Positions 21,138-31,229 of a stretch of DNA of 64,000 nucleotides are shown piece after piece. The stretch spans positions 291,409 to 355,408 of the forward strand of contig MNCI01037805.1 of NCBI GenBank assembly GCA_015680685.1, in the 5' to 3' direction. The position numbers and the translations under genes were made by a program. The DNA is from Gnetum montanum (lineage: Eukaryota > Streptophyta > Gnetopsida > Gnetales > Gnetaceae). The notes below the pieces were generated by a model. The model had not been told where the DNA came from. It saw only the letters and a program-made list of their open reading frames with translations, and ran no database searches. How positions within the stretch are numbered: position 1 is the stretch's first letter; each line of letters starts with the position of its first letter.

Positions 21138-23893
21138 GGCTTGTTTTTAGGAAATGCTTGATGAAGCCTTAATTGGAGGAGGGTCCTAATAATATCTGAG
21201 GCATCTAAATGCTATACCAACCACTTAGCAACTAGGGTTATTTTCCTGCTTAAAGGAATTCAAAAGACCTAAGACACCATTATTCTTGGGGAGAGTAACA
21301 ATATTCCAAGTGACTCGATGAAATCCTTTCTGAGAATCTTTGGAGGACCACATAAAGTCATGAAATAATCATTCTAGCTTTTGGTAGGCAGCTTGGGAGG
21401 TGGCCCAACACGAAAAGTAATACACATGGGTTGATGCACATATGGACTTACATACGAGGTATTTACCCATGAGTGTGAGGGGTTTAGTCTTCCATTTGTC
21501 AAGTTTCTTTTGAATCCGATAAATAACTTGCTCTCAGAGAATAGAGGTTGAACCTCTAAAATGGAAAGGGATTCCCAAAATCTTAATGATGTCTTGATCC
21601 TGAAGTTGCTTCCAGTTATAGTTGGTCACATGTTTGTAATTGCCAATAAAGCTATAAATAGAGGATTTATTCCAATTTATAGTGGAGCCTGAGAGTGTGC
21701 AATATTGCTCCACCCTTGATAATAGGCGGTGCAAATTGGCGGCTGTGTTTTGAACTAGAAAAAAAGAGTCATCGGTGAAGTGCATATTGAGAAGCTATTG
21801 TTGAGAGGAAGAAAGGCAGACCCCAGTAAGAACTTTAGTTTGAATGTCTAGGTTAATCTGATGACAAAGAAAGTTTGCTACGATGATAAAGAGATAGGGG
21901 GCTAGAGGACAACCTTGCTGCACTGACCTATGTATTGGAAAGGGAGAGGTAATGCCGAAGGTAGTGGCTATTCTTGTTGTAGCATCTAACAATAAGCATT
22001 TCACCATATGCAGGAGCTTAGGTCCAAAACCAAGTTTGGTCATGGTCTGCAGGATAAAGTCCCATTTTATGTTATCATAAGCCTTGGCGTAATCAAGTTT
22101 CACTAGGAGAATATCTTGTCCATCATCCTCAGCCCACTTGAGACCTTCCCACGCTGCAACCACATTGTCTAAAATATATCTACCAAGAACAAATCCTATT
22201 TGCTGGGGAGATATGATTTGGCCAAGAATTTTTTTCAGTCATAAGGCTAGGCACTTGGCCCAAATTTTATACACCACATTGAGAAGAGTTATGGGATGCC
22301 AATTGGAGATATTGGTAAGATCCCCAAACTTAAGGAGGAGACGAATTACCCCTTGATTTTTATTGGGCCTAAGGGAACCAATTAAGATAGCCTCATTAAT
22401 GACCTGCAGAAGATCATTTTCCACCAAATCCCAATGATTTTGAACAAATGCCATGGGGTAACCATCATAACCACGAGCCTTTCCTTGACTTAGCTTGGAA
22501 CAAGCCACTTGTAGCTCCACCAGAGTGACATCACCGTCAAGACTTTATAGCATAGTGGAATTGATAAGGCGAGGATAATTGGGGGTGGTAGCCTTGAATG
22601 AAGAGATGTCCATTAGGGTAGCTGCAAAAAGGATTTCATAGTGGTTTTTAAGAAAAGAGAGGATACTGTTTGTTTAGTAATGGTGGTACCATCACTAGAG
22701 ATTTTGTCTATAGAATGCAAAGGGGAAGTAGTATTAAGATACTTAAAAAATTCCTTACATTTTTCATCTTGAATATTTAACCAAGTGAGCTGACTTTTAG
22801 TTAAGGAACTTTGTGCTCGGTACACAACCCAATGTTGAAAGGCTAATCATGCTCTAGCTAGCTCCTCATGAACTAGAGTGTTGAAGGGATCTTGGGCTAG
22901 TTTATTAGTGAGATGTTCAATAATGAGGTGAATTTTTTTGTATTCTTGTCTGGCCCGAGTAGCCACTGCCTTACCATATGAATGAGCAAAGTTCCACATT
23001 CGACATGAAGCGCAATGCCACCAGTTAATCTAACCCACCTGATTTAGGGGCCTAGGTTCGGCATTCCAAAGGTTGGATAGAAGAAGTTGGGTAGCAGGGA
23101 AAGAAAAATAGTTATTGTGTAGTTGGAAAAGATGTAATTTTTGTTAGTTAGGGCTACCATGAATCTGGATAGATATGGAGATAGGAAGATGGTCTGATAA
23201 GGTAGCATGGTGATGAACCATAGTAGCGGAGAAGGCTTGCCAGAAGGAAAGGGTGGAGAAATAGAACCTATCTAACCTGCTGTAGATGCGAGCCTGCCCA
23301 AGACGAAGATTGCTCTAAGTAAATTTGTGGAGGGGAACACACGTAGAGGTGTCTACCCATTAGAAAGGTAAAACCTTTTCTTAAAGGTAAACTAGGTCTG
23401 ATACTCGAAATTGGGTAGTTGAAATAACACCCCCTTCAAGCTTATCTTGAGGGAATTCGACCATATTAAAATTACCTCTAAATATCCAAGGCATTGGGGG
23501 AAGAGAATTTGCAAGTTCTTGCCAAAGGAGAGCCCATTCTGTGGAGTTGTTTAGGGCATAGATTAAGCAAATTTGAAAAGGGTCATACAAGGAGGAGAAG
23601 GTGGCCCAGGAAACTCTATGCCCAGAATCGGAACCACTTCGAAGGATTTTAGTTTTCCAGTAGGACAAGAGAAGAATGGTAGTGCCTCATTTTTCACTCG
23701 CATGGGATGTCACTAGGATTGAGGAGTGAGGAAGAAACCAATGGGTAGAAAAGGATAAAAGGTCGGCTGAAACCTTAATTTCTTGAAGGAGAATGAAATC
23801 AAAGGCTATATTAAGACTAGAAATAAAGTTGCCCACTCACTTCCATTGAAGCCTACCAGTAAGGCCTTGAACATTCCATGAAAAGAGGTTCAT
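21138..23893 (-). pseudogene. LINE ORF2: endonuclease and reverse transcriptase
   Basis: Begins MNLFSWNVQGLTG at 23893, the typical start of the apurinic-type endonuclease; WIFRGNFNMVEF (about 23480) is the GDFN motif with D changed to N. RT: YDGYPMAFVQNHWD (about 22455), LVKLDYAKAYDNIKWDFI (about 22100), HRSVQQGCPLAPYLFIIVAN (about 21900), FTDDSF (about 21780; usual FADD). Then comes the thumb-like KLDKWKTKPLTLMGKYL. Stops and several frameshifts break it, for example around 23816, 23380, 22560 and 22240. It would nick target DNA and prime cDNA synthesis there. It is cut by element B before the C-terminal end. Confidence 0.9.
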
Positions 23894-24976
23894 GGGGAAG
23901 CAAGGGGCATTTCAGTTGAGAGGTCAACGAAAGGTTCAGAAGTCAAAGTGTCAACTTCCATTGTTCTTGATAGGAGGACAAAGGAGTTGTTGGTGGGGAC
24001 AAGGGCCATGGAAGTGTTCAGTGGAGAGGAGCTAGAGGGAGGAGTAGAACTAAAAAAAGCTTTGACTTGTTTCCTTCCACTTCCCACCACAAACTCATCC
24101 ACTGAAACTAAGTCCTTAACTGCCTTCGAGGGGATGACCTGGGTGGAGGTGTGACTACCAGACTGTTGTTTTGGTACCTTGGAAGGGCTAGACTTAGAGG
24201 AGGATTGTGGAGTTGTTGGGGGAGGAGATCCAAACTTGAAGGGTTCTAAGGGTGGACGTAATGGTGTGACTGGGGAATGGGTTTTCTAAGATGCTACAGG
24301 TTGTTTCTTCCTGGCTAGGATGGGACACACCAATATATGATGCTCGGCCCTATGACAATAGCTACACAAGTTTGGAAGGTAAAAATAGTCTACTTTTTGG
24401 ATGAAGAGTTTTCCACCAGTAGTGAGGGTTCATGAGATCTTCTGAAGAGCTATATCAAGTTCAATACAATACTGGAGAATTTGAGTTCCATTGATTGTCG
24501 TATAATGATTAGAAATAATAGGACCTAGGGTGCTCACAATGTCCCTCTCAACAAATGAGAAAATAAGTGGAAGATTAGGCAATTCCATGTAACAAGGAAT
24601 TATATTAAAAGCCAGGTCATTGACATTAAAGTCAAATCTCCAGGCATGTGCTATTAGTATTGCATTTTGTGCTGGAAAAATTTTTTGGGAGAGAGCCTTC
24701 TTGACTTGAGAGGCATTGGATAGTTTCACCAAAATGAAATTTCAAGCATAGTATCGGGCATGAGAAACCTGAATGCCCTAGGGCTAAAGGAGGCTTTGGA
24801 CTTGAGTGTTTATACTTGGGGACCTTGGTAAAAACCCCATGATTTGGAAAAAAAATGAAACAAGTCATGAAATCTTTGAAAACTTCTTCAAAAATATCAT
24901 TAGGTAAAAGGAAATCAATTTGAGGTGAGGTAGAGGAACTTCCTTGAGGGGGAGCAGAACCTGATGAATCTGCCAT
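23890..24976 (-). pseudogene. LINE ORF1: DUF4283-like domain and CCHC zinc knuckle
   Basis: MADSSGSAPPQG at 24976 begins the ORF. A frameshift near 24730 leads into VKKALSQKIFPAQNAILIAH and a DUF4283-like domain with LAFNIIPCYMELPNLPLIFS. Then LCSYCHRAEHHILVC (about 24375-24330) gives C-x2-C-x4-H-x4-C, the nucleic-acid-binding knuckle of plant LINE ORF1. The last frame (24102-23890) ends in TGA at 23892-23890, overlapping the ATG of ORF2 by four bases (ATGA). It would bind LINE RNA. Confidence 0.85.
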
Positions 24977-25480
24977 TGCAACTCGTCAACCCACGAAGCA
25001 AGCACAGTAATGGCAAGAACCACCGCACCACAACCGGAACCCCAAAGAACACCCTAGTCGACAGAAAATCCCCCTGCTACAAGGACACCCTGCATAGCCA
25101 ACGCAAAACAGCAAAGCCTAACATTGCCTGGTCACAGCGGGAACACAGAGAAACCTAGCCATAGCCCCAAACTACCACTGGAATTGCAGCACTGCAGTAG
25201 AGAAAAACATAGGAAGCTACACCCACAATAATCGTTGAGGGAGGTGGCATAGCCTGCACCCACCACGAGTAAGGCCTAGAACGCCAAGGCCTTGGATAGT
25301 GCGACAGAAAGAAAAAAATGGCTAGGAAAACCAGAAATTGCGACTAGGGTTAACAAGTAAAGTCAAAGCCACCCTGCACCCCACCAAACACTAGCTGAGC
25401 AATGAGTGATGGCAGCATTGTGGGAGGTGGAGCACAGCAGCGCTTAGTGGCATAGCAATGCCCAATAGAAGCAAAGAGTG
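24977..25480 (-). other. LINE 5' untranslated region
   Basis: This GC-richer stretch lies upstream of ORF1 on the minus strand, without a coding frame of interest. It may contain the internal promoter usual for LINEs. Its outer end near 25480 is a guess from the change in composition. Confidence 0.45.
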
Positions 25481-25487
25481 CCAACGA

Positions 25488-25705
25488 TTATGGGAGCGCC
25501 AACAGTTTGCTATGTTGCGTGTTCATTTTCCTCTCGTCAACCCTAAGCCATTCTTCATGAACAAAGGATACTAGTTTCACATTGAAAATGATATCATCAA
25601 TGATTCTTCCTGACCAATGGTAGTGTTGATGCATGCCACGAAGCACAGGAGCACCCACCAATGCGATGTTGTAGCCAGAATAGGGATCCACAGTGGCACT
25701 AACAA
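25488..25705 (-). CDS. Unrecognised short ORF, possible gene fragment
   Basis: The frame SATVDPYSGYNIALVGAPVL, then HYHWSGRIIDDIIFNVKLVS and FVHEEWLRVDERK, is open from about 25705 to 25488. Its composition looks coding, unlike its AT-rich surroundings. It sits between the LINE 5' end and the truncated LTR of element C. It does not match any retrotransposon domain I know; it could be an exon fragment of a host gene or of another element. Confidence 0.35.
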
Positions 25706-25727
25706 GTTAGCTATTCTTCATAGCCTT

Positions 25728-26199
25728 CTGATGCTCAAAGTGGTCGTACATATGTGTTTAGTCTATTTAACTTAATTAGAAATCGATTAAATTCTTACTT
25801 ATCTTAATTAATTGTGTAATTAGCAAAAATATTAAATGTAAAAATAAATCATTAATATATTCCAAGTGCTACAAGGTTTGATCAAAAGGCTCATCTTTAT
25901 TACTATTCACACTGGTGTGCTCAGGTACATTAGTGCTTGAATAAAGATCTGTACACTTTTTGACGCCGGCTGTAGACACTCAAAAAAAATTCTAACTTTC
26001 AAATGACAAGACTACAAGAGCTCTACTACAAATTTGACAAGACCTCCCCATAAACATGGTGGATGAGTGTGTATTTATAGAATTTGTGGTGGAGCTACGT
26101 TAATGGGACCTCATAAACACAACAAACATTATGTCGATGTGGCCCCGTCAACAGGTCCCTGTTCACATGGACCCATCAATGTGCTTTTATGTTTTATCA
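25728..26199 (-). mobile_element. 3' LTR of element C, truncated
   Basis: Matches 37145-37595 of the 5' LTR, with shared ATGTGTTTAGTCTATTTAAC. On the minus strand it starts TGATAAAACAT at 26199, just after the purine-rich CATGGGAGTA. About 380 bp of the R/U5 side are missing at the left, so the insertion's left target site is lost. Confidence 0.85.
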
Positions 26200-26421
26200 T
26201 ACTCCCATGATTGAATGAAAACTTGTCCTCAAGTTCCCTTACAAAATTGGGAAGGTATGTGATTATTGACTAACAGTTAACACAACAAAATCGAGTGCCC
26301 AAGTGTACGGATGGACATCATTACAAAATTTATAGTGTTCATGATACAAAACTAAACACCAGGATATGATGACTTAAACTGGATAACACATCCTATAACA
26401 ACATGAAGATGGTTGAGAAGA

Positions 26422-29071
26422 TCAAATGGTCCCAAGTGGTGGAGGTTCTTGAGGCTCCAAAGGTCCTTCACCAACTTCGGATGTGTGTAGTGTCTGAGGA
26501 GGTTGAGGCTATCTTACTGTGGTTGCTACCTTTGGTGGAAGGCGAACGACATCCAATAATGCCTTCATCTTCTCCTCCTTGCTTTAGGGATCATTCACAG
26601 TTCATGTGGCATCACCAATGTGGGTTGAAATGGGGATATCCCATAGATAGGACATTACTAGGAACAACTCCTTGACATTGATGAACCAAGTAGCAAATTG
26701 CTTGCACTCGACATTAAATGCCCTAATTACNCTAGTTTTGATCATAATCATTTGGCAGTCAACATAGCCTAGTTTATGTATTAGAGATTAACAAGCTTCA
26801 TATATGTAGTCATCTCCTCTATCTACAGCTCCTTTAGGTGAATTTCTACTTTATTGTATTAATCAATCTCATCAATGATGGGTTGCCATAATTCGCATCC
26901 TTGTTGGAGTTTCTAGAGGATCTCATTCACCTTTGCCTTTGCCACTTGAATGTGTTTCTTATTTATTTCCTTTTGTAGGTTGACCTAGTCTTTGTAGTGA
27001 TTTTTGACTCTCTCAAATTTGAGAGCCTTTGGTTTCTAAGTAGCTACTTCTATTGTAGTCTTTTAGTGAAGGGTAAGGACCTCCTCCATGAAGAGGTTTT
27101 TGTTCTTGGCTGCCATTCTTCTTAACTCTGTGTTTGCGCTAGCTAGTTGCTTCTATTGTTGATGCATAAAATCAATCAATTATTGTTTATCCACATCAAT
27201 GTTTCATAGGTGATGATTTTTTGCAGTCATCTACACATTCTCCTAGCAAGTCAGATCCAAGGCCTTCTAAATTTTATGCTGGGTGGCCTTTACCAAGGAT
27301 TGGTAGAACATCACCATCTCCATTGCATCCTTAACCCCTTTCAACCTAGTGTGAAGTTGTTCAAGAGCTTCATCTTTTATCAATCCTAGGTTGAGAAATG
27401 CAAGGTTGGCAATCTGGGCTCTCAATTCAGCAACCTCTACAACCAAGTAGTCATTTAGCTCCTTGGTTATTTCAAGTTGCCCTTCCAAAATAATATTCTT
27501 GCTCCTTGCCTCTAGCATCTTTGACTAGGTTGCAGTTATATTATTTGGAAGTGGTTGCCCAGTTCCTACCAGTCAGCCCAATAGTTGTTCATGCTATGCT
27601 GTGCTTAATTTACCACTTATGGTCCTTGTAGACATCTACACATCTTTAAGTGCAGTGACATCTAGTACATATATCATAGGGGCATTAAGTGTTTCGATGA
27701 TTCTGTTAGCAACCACCTCTGTTGCTATTTCTTACCCTTGGTGCTGCATTAATAGTACTGTTACCCCCTCACCCTCTCCAAGTGCACTAAAAATGTCACG
27801 GTGTTTCCAAAAATCTCTAGGAGTTGTTGTTATTCTAAGAGAGATACTGTTATTTCTTTGGTGCTAGGATTCAACCTCATGGACAACTACATTCGTTGGG
27901 TAGAAAAAATGGGTCTTCCTCCCTCCATCAAGGTAACTATTTGGGCCACCTCATTTAGATTACTCATTGCGGGATGATACATATATGGGTCTCCACCACT
28001 TGTGCTTACTTGTTGCTCTTTCTCACTCAAGAGCCATTCTTGGTACTCACACAATTGTTGAGATGTTGCAGCGATGTTCGACACTATTTTCTAAGTGGTA
28101 GGTGGAGGTGGTGGCTATTGCTCCTCTTCTTGGATTGTTGTTACAAGAGTTTTGTCACCCAATTGGCAGTAGGAGTACGTCGAATAGCATCATTAGTGTA
28201 GTGAACTATTTCTTCCCTTCAACTTAGTTTTTTGATGAGGCATATGAAGGGGCATGCCTACCTTCTACATCATTCTCCTTGAACCGCTTCTCTATCTCCA
28301 GATAGATTAGCTATGGAAGGTTGATAAGGAATCTTTCACTCAGAGTAGCACACACATGGGCAAAAAAAGTAGTGATCTTGCTAGGCCTCATCGTGGGATT
28401 TAGGTAAAAGGCCACAATCTTGTAATGGATTATTTTTGCCAATGTGAGCACATAATACTCTTTGCGGTCGATACCATAGCACCATTGAATTCATTCCTTT
28501 TCGATGCCAGGGTCTACCTACATTAAAATCTTGGCAAGATTCATCCTAGTTTCAAGTAACCCAAGTGCCTCTATAATGGCTTGCATCGAGTAGGACACTA
28601 AAATGTCCTTGATCTTGACCATTGAACTAGCCTACTTATTGTTCCAAAATAGGAACGTCTCTCCCATATACCACTCCTTGCTGGAAGTGATAATTGGCCA
28701 CATGGGAGAGGTCTTTAGTTGGTCTTGTACCTCTTTAGGTGCTTACTCTAAGAAAGAGCCAAAGTTCAACTATTGGAGAACTGTTTTCTAGACCTCCCTT
28801 AATTTGATTTGGTTTAGGTAGGCTTCTATCAAGATCACCTTAAGGTTCACTTGTTGGGCTGGTGCCTCATCCTAGTGGGAATGTTCTATTGCTACCACTT
28901 GTTTTGGAATCTGATGAATAGACTCCACTTCGATCTCTTCCCTAAGAGGTCCTGTGTCATGGGTTGGGATCAGTTCTTCTTGGGTTGGTTCTTGGCCCCT
29001 TCTAGTTCTTGGTCATTTTTTCCTTGGTTGAGATGGTCCTCCTTCCTGTGTGTATTTATCTTTTGGTGCAT
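26422..29071 (-). pseudogene. ORF2 of element C (accessory protein, unknown function)
   Basis: ATG at 29071 in TGATCACAAATGCACC; stop at 26422 after EPPPLGTI. It is heavily broken, but homology to ORF2 of D, E and F runs along it. LTLAKIIHYKIVAFYLNPT (about 28450) parallels LTLEERIYFKIDTYHIFPT of F. AELRAQIANLAFLNLGLIKD and KNKNLFMEEVLTLH (about 27100) parallel E's ENRTLSMEEVRTIH in the coiled coil. KEEKMKALLDVV lies near the end. No transmembrane segment was seen, so it is not envelope-like although it occupies the env position of Athila elements. A single n at 26731 and the join at 29137 add errors. Confidence 0.7.
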
Positions 29072-29091
29072 TTGTGATCACAACACATCTG

Positions 29092-29183
29092 TGGATTAGT
29101 AGATACAATGTGTAACTTAAAATTTTTGGATACCTTNATGGATTAGTAGATACAATGTGTAACTTAAAATTTTTGGATACCTT
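29092..29183. other. 45-bp direct duplication around a single N (assembly join)
   Basis: 29092-29136 is repeated exactly at 29139-29183 with n at 29137. Same kind of unmerged contig overlap as at 3157-3260. Confidence 0.85.
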
Positions 29184-29544
29184 ATCTTGTTAATTAGTTA
29201 CACTTGGCTATGGTTGGACCATGGTAGATTAATTATTTTTTTATTATAAGTGTCATCGAAGCTTGTTGGAAAGGTTTAACTCATGTAATTTGGTGTTTTA
29301 ATGTTGATTTCTTAGTTAAACCTTTGTGGGAGTTAGAAAAATATTCAAAAAATTTCTATAAAAAATGGCACATTTGTGGCCCCCATGACTAAGAGCTTAC
29401 CTCCAAGAGCTATAGGGTTGAAGTACGAAGTGATTCAGACAAATGGTTAGGAAGTTATGGGCTCTTGAAAATTTTGGGCTTTGAAAATTGCAAAAACTCC
29501 TTGGGCATTTGAGAATAGTTGTGAAAATTTCTAAGGGGGGTCAC

Positions 29545-29648
29545 GCATATATATAGTATTTTTGCATTGCATCAATAGGGTTGCATATATTGGGCCTCAT
29601 ATATGCATGAGCTCTATCAATAGGGCCTCATTTATGAGGTCCATAAAT
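29545..29648 (-). promoter_or_regulatory. Internal LTR-like promoter upstream of ORF2 (element C)
   Basis: On the minus strand, copies of ATGAGGCCC(T/A)AT with palindromic flanks (CCTCATAAATGAGG, CATATATGAGG, CCCTATTGATGCAA) are followed by TACTATATATATGCG at 29556-29545. ORF2 begins about 475 bp downstream. The C LTR U3 has TTTATGAGGCCCCATCGATG and then CTATAAATAC. The same motif followed by a TATA box thus occurs in the LTR and here. Confidence 0.55.
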
Positions 29649-31229
29649 GAAATTTTCAAACTTGAATATTTAAAAAAATATAAGGAAATTTTGCATGAAT
29701 TTGGGGTCTATGAAGTTCTAGAAAAGCCAAGAATATGATGAAATCATTGAAGAGGGTCTTTGAAAGCTCAAAACTTCCAAAATTTGATGGATAATGTATG
29801 AATTAAAGAAAATACTTAAAGGAGCACACGGTTCGATGCAGAAGATGGGTGCATGAAAGATTTTGATTGCAAAAATGCCTAAGGATGAGGTACTTAATGA
29901 ATCCAACCAAGAGATATGCAAGTGGGTCCTTCCCATAGCATGCACATGCCCTATTTGCCCTTGCATAACCTTGACCTAAGGAGTCCATGTGCCCCATAGG
30001 TGGTTAATGGTTTATGAAAGTTAAGGATCAAAACCTAGAAGATTCTACCAAAGAATTCAAGTATGTGAGGCAAAGACACCGAACAAGAACATGGACACCA
30101 ACAGTGATGTGAGCTATGGGTAGCATGAATGGATGATGGATAAGGTGGAATGGAGTTCCAAATTGAGGTCATAAGAAGTCCCTTGTGGATTTGTGATTAA
30201 ATGAACTAAGAAGATCCATTCTTAGTCTAGACTAAAACCAACTGCTTTCAGTGACTTTGCATTGCTACTCTAAGACTGATCCATACCCCTAAGACACAAG
30301 AGTGCTTTCACAGAACAACCACTATTCCTTAAAGAGAAGAAAAGAGAAGTAGGAAGTACAAGAGGGCCTTAGTTAAAGAGAACCTTCAAGCATAGGTAAC
30401 ATGTCTTTCCGGTCTCTTAACTAGTGCTTATAGCCCATTTATTTGTCTAAGGGGTGTGCTTTGAATTTCCACCATTTTATTTTATTTTGTTTATTTTTTT
30501 TGGAATTTTTTGGATGGAAACCACACCATGCAAATACTTATTTAATTTCCTATTTATGATCAACATAGAACGATAAGAAATCCATGAAAACACTCATGCA
30601 CCCAAGTAAGTAGAAGAGTACGAATAGTATTGAGTCCCCTTGAAATCACCAAGGTCACAAATTTATTAAAGGTTTATTTAATGAAACGGACCTCATATTC
30701 CCAAAATGAGGAAAACCATAGATTTTTGTGGATGGGTGGATGTCGTGGACTCACTGCCTGTTTCATGAAAAAAGAAATTATGTCTTAGCCATCGGTACAA
30801 AAATTCAAAAATAGAAACCAAACATTAGCAAACAAACATTAAGCGTAAAGCATGTTTATTAATAGAAATTAGAAAATCACACTAAAATAAAGTATAATAT
30901 ATAAGAAAGTGTAAAATACTCAAGAAAAATTTAAATGTTCTAACGATGGTGTAAAATAGGAAAATATTTTTTAAAAAATCAAAAAGGTGTAAAATAAACA
31001 ATTTGCAAAAAACAAAAATGTGTAAAAAAAAATAGAAAAACTGAGGAGCCACGTATATGATTAGCATGGACCACCATTTGCCCCACGATTGAGTTGGAAG
31101 GAGGAGATCCAAAAAATTGAGCATGGCTATCCATTTGTTGAAGCATTTGTTGCATTGGCTCACTTGGGATCGTGAAAAGGCTTTACTTATTGGATGTTGA
31201 CCAACTGTTGTTGTCTAGGCTTTCAAGTT
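29649..31229. other. Element C noncoding block between pol and the internal promoter
   Basis: AT-rich, with no credible ORF. GGATGGGTGGATGTCGTGGACTC (near 30725) lines up with GGGTGGGTGGATGTTTTAGG after gag in element F (59887). This places it as the shared region between the upstream ORF and ORF2. The rest I cannot interpret. Confidence 0.5.

Larger units (their letters stand above)
21138..25480 (-). mobile_element. L1-type LINE, 3' end cut off by element B
   Basis: Minus-strand ORF1 with CCHC knuckle and ORF2 with endonuclease and RT have the order and motifs of plant L1-clade LINEs. ORF2 still reads KLDKWKTKPLTLMGKYLVCK (about 21500) and further when it meets B's LTR at 21137. The 3' end, with poly(A), should therefore lie beyond B, outside the window. 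The 5' end is near 25480 but was not fixed by a target-site duplication. Confidence 0.85.
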
